Of a stretch of DNA of 64,000 nt, positions 11,356-20,987 are shown piece after piece. The stretch comes from Paraplanobispora siamensis (lineage in GTDB: Bacteria; Actinomycetota; Actinomycetes; Streptosporangiales; Streptosporangiaceae), in the NCBI RefSeq assembly GCF_016863175.1, contig NZ_BOOJ01000011.1, forward strand, positions 1-64,000, given 5' to 3'. The first letter of the stretch is position 1; each line of letters starts with the position of its first letter. A model generated the notes under the pieces. It made no database searches. It was not told where the DNA came from and saw only the letters and a list, made by a program, of their open reading frames with translations. The position numbers and the translations under genes are program-made.

Positions 11356-12308
11356 CGACCGTTTCGAGCACCGTCACGGTGACGCAGTCCGGAGCCAGGG
11401 GCGCCGCCCGGCGCGTCCGCAAGAGCCTGACGAGCAGGACCGCCAGCATCGTGGCGATCGTCATCGCGCTGCTGTGGACCACCCCGACCTTCGGCCTGTT
11501 CCTGTCGTCGCTGCGGCCCGAGGACCAGATCAAGACCACCGGCTGGTGGACGTTCTTCGCCGACCCGCAGCTGACCCTGGAGAACTACCAGCAGGTGCTG
11601 TTCAGCACCTCCTCGTCCTCCGGGCAGATGGCCAGCTTCCTGATCAACTCGATCGTCATCACGATCCCGTCGGTGCTGTTCCCGCTGGCCTTCGCCGCCC
11701 TGGCGGCCTACGCGCTGGCCTGGGTGCCCTTCCGCGGGCGCAACCTGATCTACATCGGCATCTTCGCCCTGCAGGTGGTCCCGCTGCAGATGGCGCTGGT
11801 GCCGCTGCTGTCGTTCTTCTCCGAGGGCGTCTCGGTGTTCGGAACGCAGATCATGCCCGCCTGGGAGCTGGAGGGCGCCTCCCGCTTCGCCCAGGTGTGG
11901 TTCGCCCACACCTGCTTCGCCCTGCCCCTGGGCGTCTTCCTGCTGCACAACTTCATGTCGGAGCTGCCCGGCGAGCTGATCGAGGCGGCCCGGGTGGACG
12001 GCGCCACCCACGGCGTGATCTTCCGGCGGCTGATCCTGCCGCTGGTCGCGCCCGCCCTGGCGGCCTTCGGCATCTTCCAGTTCCTGTGGGTCTGGAACGA
12101 CCTGCTGGTCGGCCTGATCTTCGCCGGAGGCACGGCCGAGACCGCCCCCATGACGGTCCGGCTGGCCCAGATGGCCGGGACGAAGGGCAACGAGTGGCAG
12201 CGCCTGACCGCCGGGGCGTTCGTCTCGGTGATCGTCCCGCTGATCGTCTTCCTGTCGATGCAGCGTTACTTCGTCCGCGGACTGCTTGCGGGCAGTGTCA
12301 AGGGCTGA
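11352..12308 (+). CDS. Sugar ABC transporter permease 2 (MalG type)
   Basis: This 318-residue protein has six predicted membrane segments and the EAA loop ELIEAARVDGATHGVIFRR. The start is fixed by the ATGA overlap with permease 1; the frame is open upstream in the neighbour's coding sequence. No ABC ATPase gene follows. In actinobacteria such CUT1 systems usually share the multitask ATPase MsiK encoded elsewhere, and that is likely here. Confidence 0.92.
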   Translation: MTTVSSTVTVTQSGARGAARRVRKSLTSRTASIVAIVIALLWTTPTFGLFLSSLRPEDQIKTTGWWTFFADPQLTLENYQQVLFSTSSSSGQMASFLINSIVITIPSVLFPLAFAALAAYALAWVPFRGRNLIYIGIFALQVVPLQMALVPLLSFFSEGVSVFGTQIMPAWELEGASRFAQVWFAHTCFALPLGVFLLHNFMSELPGELIEAARVDGATHGVIFRRLILPLVAPALAAFGIFQFLWVWNDLLVGLIFAGGTAETAPMTVRLAQMAGTKGNEWQRLTAGAFVSVIVPLIVFLSMQRYFVRGLLAGSVKG

Positions 12309-12314
12309 TGCCGC

Positions 12315-12348
12315 CGCGGGCGTCCGGACATGGGACCGGACGCCCGCG
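12315..12348 (+). terminator. Hairpin ending the transporter operon
   Basis: CGCGGGCGTCCGG (12315-12327) and CCGGACGCCCGCG (12336-12348) form a perfect 13-bp stem with an 8-nt loop and no T-run, between permease 2 and the LacI gene. Confidence 0.6.
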
Positions 12349-12364
12349 AAGATCCACGACGTGT

Positions 12365-12408
12365 CCTCCGATGGACTATCGTCGTGCCAACCGAAGGTCT
12401 ATCGGAGG
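12365..12408. promoter_or_regulatory. Candidate control region of LacI regulator 2
   Basis: The inverted repeat CCTCCGAT (12365-12372) / ATCGGAGG (12401-12408) and two near-identical direct copies of GG(A/T)CTATCG lie just before the LacI start. The GAGAGCGCTCTC operator is absent, so this gene may be controlled separately from the glucan genes. Confidence 0.4.
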
Positions 12409-12413
12409 CCCGC

Positions 12414-13409
12414 ATGAAGCGCCCCACCCTGGAGGCGGTCGCCGCCCGCGCGGGAGTGTCCCGGGCCACCGTCTCCCGGGTGGTCAACGGCCACCCGACC
12501 GTCGCCCCCGACATCCGCGACGTGGTGATGCGAGCGGTGGAGGAGCTGGGTTACGTCCCCAACGCCGCCGCCCGCACGCTGGTCAACCAGCGCACCGACT
12601 CCATCGCCCTGGTCGTCTCGGAGTCGCCCACCCGGGTGTTCTCCGACGACCCGATGTTCTCCACCGTGATCCGCTCGGCCAGCGCCGAGCTGGAGGCGGC
12701 CGACAAGCAGGTCGTCCTGATGCTGACCGGTTCGGCCAGGAGCCACGCCCGGGTCGAGCGCTACATCGCCGGCGGCCACGTGGACGGCGTGATGATCATC
12801 TCCATGCACGGCGCCGACCCGCTGCCCGTCGCGGTCACCCGCATGCGCATCCCCGCCGTCTCCTACGGCCGGCCCGCCGTACCGGTGGACCTGCCCTACG
12901 TCGACAACGACAACGTGGGCGGCTCCGAGACGGCCGTGCGCCACCTGATCGAGGCCGGTCGGCGCCGCATCGCCACCGTCGCCGGGCCCCAGGACATGAT
13001 CGGGGGCCAGGACCGGCTGGCCGGCTACCGCAACGTCATGCGCGGCTCCGACTACCGCTCGATCGTCGCGGTCGGCGACTTCACCCGCGAGTCCGGCGCC
13101 GTGGCGATGCGCCAGCTCCTGGAGGACGACCCGAAGCTCGACGCCGTCTTCGTCGCCAACGACCTGATGGCGATCGGCGCGCTGCAGGCGCTGCGCCAGG
13201 CGGGCCGGCGGGTCCCGGACGACGTGGCCGTGGTGGGCTTCGACGACATCGAGGCGGCCCGCTACACCGAGCCGCCGCTGACCACGATGCGCCAGCCCGT
13301 CGTCGAGCAGGCCGCCGCCATGGTCCGTCTGCTGCTCGGCCTGACCACCGGCGGCCCGGCCGACCCGATCATCCTCCCCACCGAGCTCGTCGTCCGCGAA
13401 TCCGCCTGA
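12414..13409 (+). CDS. LacI family regulator 2 (CebR-like)
   Basis: The 331-residue LacI repressor has its DNA-binding helix-turn-helix at residues 4-26 (TLEAVAARAGVSRATVSRVVNG), identical to regulator 1 but for one residue. The sensor domain carries AGPQDMIGGQDRLAGYRNVMRG and FDDIEAARYTEPPLTT. ATG 12414 is chosen because the family N terminus begins there; an in-frame upstream extension is unrelated. With regulator 1 it brackets the glucan locus. Near-identical recognition helices predict that both bind the same operators, probably with different or graded effectors. Confidence 0.9.
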   Translation: MKRPTLEAVAARAGVSRATVSRVVNGHPTVAPDIRDVVMRAVEELGYVPNAAARTLVNQRTDSIALVVSESPTRVFSDDPMFSTVIRSASAELEAADKQVVLMLTGSARSHARVERYIAGGHVDGVMIISMHGADPLPVAVTRMRIPAVSYGRPAVPVDLPYVDNDNVGGSETAVRHLIEAGRRRIATVAGPQDMIGGQDRLAGYRNVMRGSDYRSIVAVGDFTRESGAVAMRQLLEDDPKLDAVFVANDLMAIGALQALRQAGRRVPDDVAVVGFDDIEAARYTEPPLTTMRQPVVEQAAAMVRLLLGLTTGGPADPIILPTELVVRESA

Positions 13410-13480
13410 GACCCGATCCCCGCCCCCGGGCGGGTTGAAGCCGTCCGCGGCCGGATGGATCATTCAGGACGGAGGTGATC

Positions 13481-13906
13481 GTGGCCGGGGTCGGATGGGA
13501 CAGGATGACTGACGCCGATTTCGAGAACATCGGCGATCCCGCCGTGCAGGCCGAGATCCTGGCCGTCGGTGAGGAACTGCGTTTCCCCCCGCGCCGCAAC
13601 CGCCGCAGGGACGAGGGGTGGGTCAGGGGCCGGGAGGGGAAGATCGCCTGGCGGCGCGGGATATCGGACCGGGCCGCCGCCCTGGCCGACGATCTGCCGG
13701 CCGGGCCCGACTACGCCGATCTCCCCGACGACGACGGTCTCGTGGGCGAGCGGTGGTGGGAGGACCGGAGACGGGCGTGGGACTACTACCTGATCTACCG
13801 CGACCCCACCCCGGCGGAGTACGAGGCCGCGCTCCGGCAGGGGGAGGCGATCAGCCGGTGGGTGGTGCGGATTCTGCACGTCTCCGACATGGTGCGCTTC
13901 CTGTGA
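13481..13906 (+). CDS. Hypothetical protein, acidic-basic, 141 aa
   Basis: No family was recognised. The protein is soluble, with a Trp/Tyr-rich C-terminal half (GERWWEDRRRAWDYYLIYRDP) and no signal peptide. The start is GTG 13481 because it directly follows GGAGGTGATC, a ten-base perfect match to the anti-Shine-Dalgarno sequence. An ATG at 13505 is possible but has no such site. It is a single gene between LacI regulator 2 and the convergent antitoxin gene. Confidence 0.65.
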   Translation: MAGVGWDRMTDADFENIGDPAVQAEILAVGEELRFPPRRNRRRDEGWVRGREGKIAWRRGISDRAAALADDLPAGPDYADLPDDDGLVGERWWEDRRRAWDYYLIYRDPTPAEYEAALRQGEAISRWVVRILHVSDMVRFL

Positions 13907-13923
13907 CGGCCGCCGCGCGCCCA

Positions 13924-14071
13924 GGCCGGTTCCCGGGCGGTACGGCGGGCGCGGGAGTCATGGCAGGCCGGGGCCGGTTCCCGGGCCGTATGGCGGGCGC
14001 GGGAGTCATGGCAGGCCGGGGCCGGTTCCCGGGCCGTACGGCGGGCGCGGGAGTCACGGCAGGTCGAGGCC
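13924..14071. repeat. 48-bp tandem repeat, three copies
   Basis: Units beginning GGCCGGTTCCCGGGC at 13924, 13972 and 14020 repeat with an exact 48-bp period and differ at only a few positions. The last copy includes the stop codon and final codons of the antitoxin gene. Because 48 bp is 16 codons, the array looks like repeated in-frame duplication of that gene's 3' edge, now mostly untranslated. Confidence 0.85.
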
Positions 14072-14362
14072 GAGTCGCTTGGCCACCTCGGCGGTCGACC
14101 AGCCCTGCGGCTCCGTGCCGGCCCGGTCCCGTTCGCCGAGCAGGGCGCCCTGCTCCTCCAGCAGGCGGGCGACCAGCTCCCCTTCGAGCCCCTTGCCCAT
14201 CAGGGGGGTGATGAGGGCCACGAACCGCCCGTGGCGCGTGATGACCGCCGGTTTCCCCGAGTCGTTGATCTCCTGGATGACCTCGGCGGTCCTCTGGTTC
14301 AGGTCGCGCATCTTGTAGATCTGCATGTCCGCCCGGCCGATCCGTCGCTTCTTCGCCGTCAT
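14054..14362 (-). CDS. Phd/YefM-type antitoxin, apparently orphan
   Basis: This 102-residue protein contains a PHD/YefM domain (MQIYKMRDLNQRTAEVIQEINDSG, then KPAVITRHGRFVALITPL). Such proteins neutralise a RelE or Doc toxin and repress their own promoter. No toxin gene lies on either side: the next gene is a membrane protein on the other strand and downstream is the tandem repeat. ATG 14362 follows AGGGG. The C-terminal half (QGWSTAEVAKRLGLDLP) is longer than a minimal antitoxin and may hold the partner-binding segment. It may be a solitary regulator or the remnant of a pair. Confidence 0.8.
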   Translation of the reverse strand: MTAKKRRIGRADMQIYKMRDLNQRTAEVIQEINDSGKPAVITRHGRFVALITPLMGKGLEGELVARLLEEQGALLGERDRAGTEPQGWSTAEVAKRLGLDLP

Positions 14363-14383
14363 GGGCACCCCTGTGGGAGCGAG

Positions 14384-14403
14384 TGTAGTACATTTGTACT
14401 ACA
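14384..14403. promoter_or_regulatory. Palindromic operator upstream of the antitoxin
   Basis: TGTAGTAC (14384-14391) and GTACTACA (14396-14403) flank ATTT, a perfect 8-bp inverted repeat 21 bp before the antitoxin start. Autoregulation by a Phd protein at such a site is typical. Its half-site resembles that of the palindrome at 20872. Confidence 0.65.
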
Positions 14404-14454
14404 ACTGCCCTCTCACCACGAGCTGATGCGCCGGCGGCGCGAGAGGACCGGGTG

Positions 14455-15384
14455 ATGCACGCGTCCGGGATCGAGTTCTCCCCGTCGGTCGCCAACGACG
14501 TCTCCCACGCCTCCGACCTGCGCGCGGCCGCCCGCTGGCTGGTGGGGGCCAGCGCCACCGTCGTCGCCGCCCTGGTGGCGGGCCTGCAGCTGCGCGACCT
14601 GGACGGCCTGGACGACGTCGGCCCCTGGGCGGTGGCCCTGGCCCTGACGGCCGTCCTGGGGACCCTGGCGAGCGTGGTCTGGACCCTCTACCGGGCGGCC
14701 GAGGTCCTGTCGGTTCCGCAGCGCAGCATCGACGAGCTGTCCGAGCTCGACCGCGAGGACCAGGGCGACTATCCGAACCCCCGTCTCGTCGCCCCGGCCA
14801 CGGGCCTGGTCCGCTATCTGGTGGTCGAGCGCCGCGCGGACCTGCTGGGCGCCTCCCGCGACGCGATCTGGCAGCTGACCCAGGACCACAACAAGGCCCA
14901 GCGGGCGCTGCTCGCCAGCCACCCGGTGGAGGCGGTGGAGATCGGCGGGCGCGTCTACGACCTGCGCTCGGCCGCCGACAGCGCCGCGCTGTCCAGTCTC
15001 GCGGCGGACCTCGAACGGCGGGTCCAGCGCGTCGTCGACGCGGCCTCGGCCTACGAGACCCAGCGACGCTACGAGCGCCTCGCCCGGGGCCTGAGATGGG
15101 CCGGGGTGCCCTTCGTCGCCAGCCTCCTGGTCCTGACCTGGCTGACGACCCTTCCCCCGCGCCTGACGCAGGTCACGACGCCCACCCCGATCGAGGTCCT
15201 GATACCCGCCGGCATGCCCTGCGGCGGCCGGACGCTGCAGGGCATGGCGGTGGGAGGGACGATGGACGCCCCGATCGTGGTGCTGCCCGCCCAGCAGGGG
15301 TGCTCCCCGCGGAAGCTGAGCGACACGCGGGACCTCGTCGTCGTCCCGCGGCCGGTGGACGTGGTCCCGCAGCCGACCGGATAG
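14455..15384 (+). CDS. Hypothetical membrane protein, 309 aa
   Basis: No family was recognised. Two adjacent membrane segments lie near residues 25-50 and 57-82 and a third near 215-235. A soluble, partly helical segment of about 130 residues lies between them (DHNKAQRALLASHPVEAV, then ALSSLAADLERRVQRVVDAASAY). The C-terminal 70 residues lie outside or in the cytoplasm and contain two cysteines (MPCGGRTL and QQGCSPRK) that could pair. ATG 14455 follows GAGAGGA. It is divergent from the antitoxin gene and unlikely to be its toxin. Confidence 0.7.
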   Translation: MHASGIEFSPSVANDVSHASDLRAAARWLVGASATVVAALVAGLQLRDLDGLDDVGPWAVALALTAVLGTLASVVWTLYRAAEVLSVPQRSIDELSELDREDQGDYPNPRLVAPATGLVRYLVVERRADLLGASRDAIWQLTQDHNKAQRALLASHPVEAVEIGGRVYDLRSAADSAALSSLAADLERRVQRVVDAASAYETQRRYERLARGLRWAGVPFVASLLVLTWLTTLPPRLTQVTTPTPIEVLIPAGMPCGGRTLQGMAVGGTMDAPIVVLPAQQGCSPRKLSDTRDLVVVPRPVDVVPQPTG

Positions 15385-15434
15385 GCCCGGCCGGCTGCGG
15401 GATCACGGCGTTCTCCCCGGTGGCGCCGCTTTCC

Positions 15435-16136
15435 TCAGTGGCGCCGCTGCTCCGAGGTGAGAGGACGCTCCTCGGAGGAGTCGTGCCTGCGGGCCTGCGG
15501 GACGGACGGCGCAGAGGAGGCGGAGGGGTCCTGCGTCCCGGCGACGGGAGGCGCCACGGACTGGTCGTACGGCTCCGCGACGGGACGGCCGGTGGCCGGG
15601 TCGTACACGCCCGCAGACGGCGGGGGCTCGACCACCACGGTGTCGGCCGCGGCCGGGCGGTGGCCGCCCTCCAGGATCGCGCGGGCGTGGTCGAGGTGGG
15701 AGGCCGCGACCAGCACGTCGTAGCGGCCCGCGACGATGGCGCTGCGCGAGGCGAAGTCGCGCTTGCCGCCGGTGAAGAAGTGGTTGATGAACCCGAACGC
15801 GGCGCCCATCACGGCGCCCCACAGCCCCGCCCACAGCACGAGCACGATGAACGACATCGTAGTCGAGGTGAACAGGCCGAGGAAGGCCCCGACCACGAGG
15901 CCGAAGACCAGACCGCTCCCGGCGCCGGCGAGCGCCGCCCGGCCGTTGGTCATCCTGCCGGTGACGGTCTCCTCCAGCCGGAGGTCGCTGCCGACGATCG
16001 CCGTGTTCTCGACGGGGAAGCCCGCGTCCGAGAGGGCGTCGACGGCCCGCTGCGCGGCCAGGTAGTTGTCGTATCCGACCAGGGTCCTGCGGTCGACGAC
16101 GACCGGCGTGTCCAGACCCACGGGTAGCTGTGCCAT
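15435..16136 (-). CDS. General stress protein 17M-like membrane protein
   Basis: The 233-residue protein begins with the YflT/GS17M-type domain (VGYDNYLAAQRAVDALSDAGFPVENTAIVGSD). Two glycine-rich membrane segments follow near residues 70-92 and 95-118, then a short soluble domain and a disordered Pro/Ser/Ala tail. These proteins are linked to general stress in Bacillus, but their biochemistry is unknown. A shorter paralogue lies at 59971-60522 and shares the DYL/NYL-AAxRAVDxLSDxxFPVE signature. The start ATG is preceded by AAAGGAC. Confidence 0.8.
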   Translation of the reverse strand: MAQLPVGLDTPVVVDRRTLVGYDNYLAAQRAVDALSDAGFPVENTAIVGSDLRLEETVTGRMTNGRAALAGAGSGLVFGLVVGAFLGLFTSTTMSFIVLVLWAGLWGAVMGAAFGFINHFFTGGKRDFASRSAIVAGRYDVLVAASHLDHARAILEGGHRPAAADTVVVEPPPSAGVYDPATGRPVAEPYDQSVAPPVAGTQDPSASSAPSVPQARRHDSSEERPLTSEQRRH

Positions 16137-16328
16137 GTCCTTTCGCCCTTCCGAGTTGGGGTGACTCGAAGAAGCGGGCTACCCGGGGCACGGGTGAGGA
16201 TGCATGCCCCGACGGGTTTTCCGGTCACCGGGGCCGTCCGGCGCCCGCGCCCCGGGCCGTGCGAGGGCCCGGGACGGGGAGGCGGACGGGAGGGGGAGGG
16301 CAGGGAGCCCGAGAGGGCGGCCGGGGGA

Positions 16329-17774
<1,446 letters not shown>

Positions 17775-17904
17775 CTACCTTATGCGGTGAATGGATATGG
17801 GGCTTCATTCCCCGTTTGCCCACCTCCCATGGGGGACAACTCGGCCGGAGCGGGGGTTAAGATCCGATTCGCGTGTTTTATCGGGGTGGCCATCAGGAGG
17901 CGCT

Positions 17905-18372
17905 GTGATCATTGTTGATCGGCCGGAGACGCTCGTCGTGGGCCATGCCGTACGGACTTCCAACGCCGAGGAGATGGACCCGGCGCGGGCGAAGCTGCCG
18001 GCGCTGTGGCAGCGGGCGGGAGCCCCCGGAGCCTTCGCCTACGTGCCCGGCCGGGTGGACGAGAACCTGTACGCGGTCCTGACGGACTACGAGAGCGACC
18101 ACCACGGTGCCTACACCCAGATCGTCGGGGTGGCCGTGCGCGCCTTCGCCGCGCTGCCCGAGGGCATGGTCGCGGTCCGGGTGCCCGCCGTACCGGCGCT
18201 GAAGCTCGAGGCCCGCGGGCCGATGCCGGGCGCCCTGGTCGACTCCTGGCAGCAGCTGTGGAAGCACACCGAGTCCGGCGGCACCCCGCCCCGCGCCTTC
18301 ACCACCGACCTGGAGGTCCACCACCCGGAGGGCGTGGATCTCTACGTCGCGATCTTCCCGCCGATGCGCTGA
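17905..18372 (+). CDS. GyrI-like effector-binding domain protein
   Basis: The 155-residue protein resembles the stand-alone GyrI/AraC effector-binding fold (HAVRTSNAEEMDPARAKLPALWQRA and LEVHHPEGVDLYVAIFP). These domains bind small molecules or drugs, and some hydrolyse cyclopropanoid toxins. GTG 17905 follows AGGAGG with a 4-nt gap. It is not fused to a DNA-binding domain. It is divergent from guaB1 and convergent with the membrane-protein gene, so no partner is obvious. Confidence 0.75.
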   Translation: MIIVDRPETLVVGHAVRTSNAEEMDPARAKLPALWQRAGAPGAFAYVPGRVDENLYAVLTDYESDHHGAYTQIVGVAVRAFAALPEGMVAVRVPAVPALKLEARGPMPGALVDSWQQLWKHTESGGTPPRAFTTDLEVHHPEGVDLYVAIFPPMR

Positions 18373-18385
18373 GCGGCCCCGGGGC

Positions 18386-18925
18386 TCAGTCGTCGTCGTC
18401 CGGCGGCGGGTCGGGCAGCCGCCAGCAGGAGACGATCAGCGGAAGCACGAAGTGGGTCAGGGCCAGCGCCAGGAACAGATGGAGCATCGCCGACCCGGAC
18501 ACGGTGTGCCCGCGCCCCTGGGCCATGCCGTTGACCAGGAACACGACGGCCAGGAGGGCGAGGATCACGGTCGTCGTGCGATGGGACAGCGCGACGGCGC
18601 GCAGCCGCTCACCCCGCTGGCGCTCGTCCAGCTGACGCTCGGCGAGCGCGGTGACGCCGCGGGTGGCGACGTTCATCAGCGTCACCGCCGGGAGATAGAC
18701 CACCATCATGACCACCAGCAGGGTCAGGACGATCCAGCGCTGGGTCTGGGTCGGCCCCATCACCCACGCCACGACGGCGTTCACCCAGCCCAGCGCCAGC
18801 GCGAACACCGCGGCCGCGGCGAGCACCCGACGACGCTCCCGCGTGGCGTACCAGGCGGGCAGCATGTCGCGCTGCATCACCTCGGCCTGCGAGCGCTGCC
18901 AGCGCTCCTGCCAACCTGCCATCAC
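18386..18925 (-). CDS. Four-helix membrane protein paired with XRE regulator
   Basis: The 179-residue protein has four predicted membrane segments (near residues 36-56, 64-86, 118-135 and 145-165) and a long charged cytoplasmic helix (AERQLDERQRGERLRAVA). No named family was recognised. Its ATG overlaps the stop of the XRE gene by 4 bp (ATGA), so it is the last member of the ABC/XRE operon. Small XRE regulators are often coupled with such membrane proteins; the membrane protein may sense or modulate. Confidence 0.75.
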   Translation of the reverse strand: MMAGWQERWQRSQAEVMQRDMLPAWYATRERRRVLAAAAVFALALGWVNAVVAWVMGPTQTQRWIVLTLLVVMMVVYLPAVTLMNVATRGVTALAERQLDERQRGERLRAVALSHRTTTVILALLAVVFLVNGMAQGRGHTVSGSAMLHLFLALALTHFVLPLIVSCWRLPDPPPDDDD

Positions 18926-19158
18926 TTCACCTCGCTGCCCAGCCGGGGGAACGGCTTGAGAGAGAACACGACTTCCATGGGAACCTCGAAGTACTCGGCG
19001 ATGCGCAGGGCGAGGTACAGGCTCGGGCTGTACTCGCCGCGCTCCAGATAGCCGACCGTCTGATAGTGCACACCCAGCGCCGTCGCCAGGTCCTTGCGTG
19101 AGATCCCGCGCTCGGCCCTGAGCATCGGGATGCGGTTGTACACCTCTTCCGCGGACAT
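18922..19158 (-). CDS. XRE-family transcriptional regulator, 78 aa
   Basis: This minimal helix-turn-helix protein (residues 10-65, RAERGISRKDLATALGVHYQ and GYLERGEYSPSLYLALRIAEYF) is of the YozG/Cro-like type with no sensor domain. It lies 28 bp after the ABC permease and overlaps the next membrane-protein gene. It is the best local candidate to bind the palindrome at the head of this operon. Confidence 0.87.
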   Translation of the reverse strand: MSAEEVYNRIPMLRAERGISRKDLATALGVHYQTVGYLERGEYSPSLYLALRIAEYFEVPMEVVFSLKPFPRLGSEVK

Positions 19159-19186
19159 CGCAGCAGTCTCCCAGCTCGGGGTCGGA

Positions 19187-20023
19187 TCACGCGGTCTGCG
19201 CGGCGAGCTGGCGCTCGGCGAGCCGCGAGCCGGACTCCCGCCTGGTCATCCGGCGGATCAGGCCCGGCGCGAGCAGCATCCCGGCCACCGTCCAGGCTCC
19301 CAGCACGGCCGCGACGTACGGCAGGCGCCAGCTCCCGGCGATCTCGGCGACGAGCATCGAGTCGGGCAGGAGCGCCGCGCGCAGGCCGAGTCCCTGCCAG
19401 TAGAGCGGGAAGGACTGGGCGACCCACTGGACCGCCTCCGGCATGGCCGTCACCGGGAACATGACGCCGGAGGGGATGAGCAGGAGCATCATCGGCAGGG
19501 CCACCATCCCGGCCCCGGACTTCGAGCTGGGCAGCAGGCAGCCGATCGCGGCGCCCAGCGGCACGACGGCGACCGTGCCCAGCACCAGCACCCACGCCAG
19601 CGTCAGCCAGTCACGGGGAGGCGCGACGCCGCCCACGAGCACGGCCGTGGCCACCAGCAGCGCGCTCTGCAGGGCGATCTGGCACAGCACGGTCACCGCC
19701 CGCCCGGTGAGGTAGGCGGGGATCCCGCCGGGGATGGCGCGCAGCCGCAGCAGCGCCCCCTCTTCCCGGTCGGTGACCAGCGACAGGGGGAGGGTCATCA
19801 GCCCGTTGGAGAAGACGGTGAAGGCCAGGAACCCGGCCGTCATGAACGTCGCGTTGGAGACGTCGGTCCCCTTCACGGGCCGGTCTCCCATCCAGATCAG
19901 CATCAGGGCGAAGAAGCCCACGGTGCCGATCAAAGTGCCGGCCAGTTCCCTGCGGTTCCTGAGCAGGTGCGTGTGCTCGGCCCAGCCCCGCCGCATCCCG
20001 ATGCGCAGTGCCCTCATGTTCAT
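19187..20023 (-). CDS. ABC-2 type exporter permease
   Basis: The 278-residue protein has six predicted membrane segments and the fold of drug/lipid exporter permeases (LSLVTDREEGALLRLRAIPGG, then MPEAVQWVAQSFPLYWQGLGLRAALLPD). ATG 20023 follows GGGAGGG, and its first bases overlap the stop of the ATPase gene (ATGA), so the pair is translationally coupled. The frame is open upstream but only as a shadow of the ATPase gene. The substrate is unknown. Confidence 0.88.
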   Translation of the reverse strand: MNMRALRIGMRRGWAEHTHLLRNRRELAGTLIGTVGFFALMLIWMGDRPVKGTDVSNATFMTAGFLAFTVFSNGLMTLPLSLVTDREEGALLRLRAIPGGIPAYLTGRAVTVLCQIALQSALLVATAVLVGGVAPPRDWLTLAWVLVLGTVAVVPLGAAIGCLLPSSKSGAGMVALPMMLLLIPSGVMFPVTAMPEAVQWVAQSFPLYWQGLGLRAALLPDSMLVAEIAGSWRLPYVAAVLGAWTVAGMLLAPGLIRRMTRRESGSRLAERQLAAQTA

Positions 20024-20865
20024 GCCGCCCTCCCGATCAGCTCCAGATAGCTCTCCTCCAGCGACGGCCGGCGGATCTCCAACCCCGGCACCGGCCCGTC
20101 GAACCTGTTGTGCAGCTCCCACGCCGCCCGCGAGGGATCCGGGGTGGACAGCACCCGCTCGCGCCCGTCCTCGATCCAGCGCACGCTCGACTGCGCCTGC
20201 ACCTCCCGCGCCAGCTCGCCGGGGGTCCCGCAGACGGCGATCCGGCCGCCGACCAGGATCGCGGTCCGGTGCGCCAGCTTCTCGGCCTCGGCCAGGTCGT
20301 GCGTGGTGAGCACCACGGTCATGCCGTCGTCGGCCGCCAGGCGGGTGAGCAGCAGGTGGAACTCGTGCCGGGCCTGCGGATCGAAGCCCGTCGTCGGCTC
20401 GTCCAGGAACAGCAGCTCGGGCCGGCCGATGATGCCCAGCGCGACGTCCAGCCGGCGGCGCTGCCCACCCGACAGGCGGCCGACCTGCTGCCCGGCCTGC
20501 TCCGTCAGCCCGACGGCGGCCACCAGCTCGTCGGGATCGCGCGGGGCGTCGTAGAAGCGGCTCAGATGGACGACGAGCTCCCGCACGCCCCACCGGGTGT
20601 GGTCGCGCCAGTTCTGCAGCACGATCCCCAGCCGGGCCCGCCAGTCGTCGCCCCCCTTCTCGGGGTCCGTGCCGAGCACGCTCACCTCACCGGCCGACCG
20701 CTTCCTGAAGCCCTCCAGGATCTCGATCGTGGTGGTCTTGCCCGCCCCGTTGGGGCCGAGGAGCGTGAAGATCTCTCCTCGCCGGATCTCCAGGTCGACT
20801 CCGCGCAACACGTCGGCCGCGCCGTACCGCATCCGCAGCCCGCGCACACTCACCGCAGTACTCAT
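20020..20865 (-). CDS. ABC exporter ATP-binding protein (CcmA/DrrA type)
   Basis: The 281-residue ATPase has a Walker A (GPNGAGKTTT), a signature LSGGQRRRLD, a Walker B (LLFLDEPTTGFD) and the switch histidine (TTHD). The C-terminal 70 residues resemble the DrrA-type extension. ATG 20865 is the first gene start of the operon, only 6 bp downstream of a 24-bp palindrome, with no clear ribosome site. It powers the permease encoded next. Confidence 0.92.
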   Translation of the reverse strand: MSTAVSVRGLRMRYGAADVLRGVDLEIRRGEIFTLLGPNGAGKTTTIEILEGFRKRSAGEVSVLGTDPEKGGDDWRARLGIVLQNWRDHTRWGVRELVVHLSRFYDAPRDPDELVAAVGLTEQAGQQVGRLSGGQRRRLDVALGIIGRPELLFLDEPTTGFDPQARHEFHLLLTRLAADDGMTVVLTTHDLAEAEKLAHRTAILVGGRIAVCGTPGELAREVQAQSSVRWIEDGRERVLSTPDPSRAAWELHNRFDGPVPGLEIRRPSLEESYLELIGRAA

Positions 20866-20871
20866 GTGAAC

Positions 20872-20895
20872 GAATGTAGTAGACCTACTACATTC
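20872..20895. promoter_or_regulatory. 24-bp palindrome at the head of the ABC/XRE operon
   Basis: GAATGTAGTAG (20872-20882) and CTACTACATTC (20885-20895) are perfect 11-bp arms around AC. The site lies where the promoter or start site of the ABC operon must be, so a bound regulator would block it. The XRE protein of the operon or an outside GntR/TetR protein could be the ligand. Confidence 0.75.
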
Positions 20896-20987
20896 AAAGC
20901 AACTCCTACGACAGCAGAAGGCACATCTAAGACAGGGGTGCCGTACGGCCGGCAGGCGTGAACGACGAGGCCGGGGGGTGTCCCGGG

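Noticed and set aside
13924-14071. Possible CRISPR array
   Set aside because: The 48-bp units are tandem and contiguous, with no unique spacers.
14455-15384. Possible toxin partner of the Phd-like antitoxin
   Set aside because: It is divergent, 309 residues long, has three membrane segments and no RelE, Doc or PIN features.
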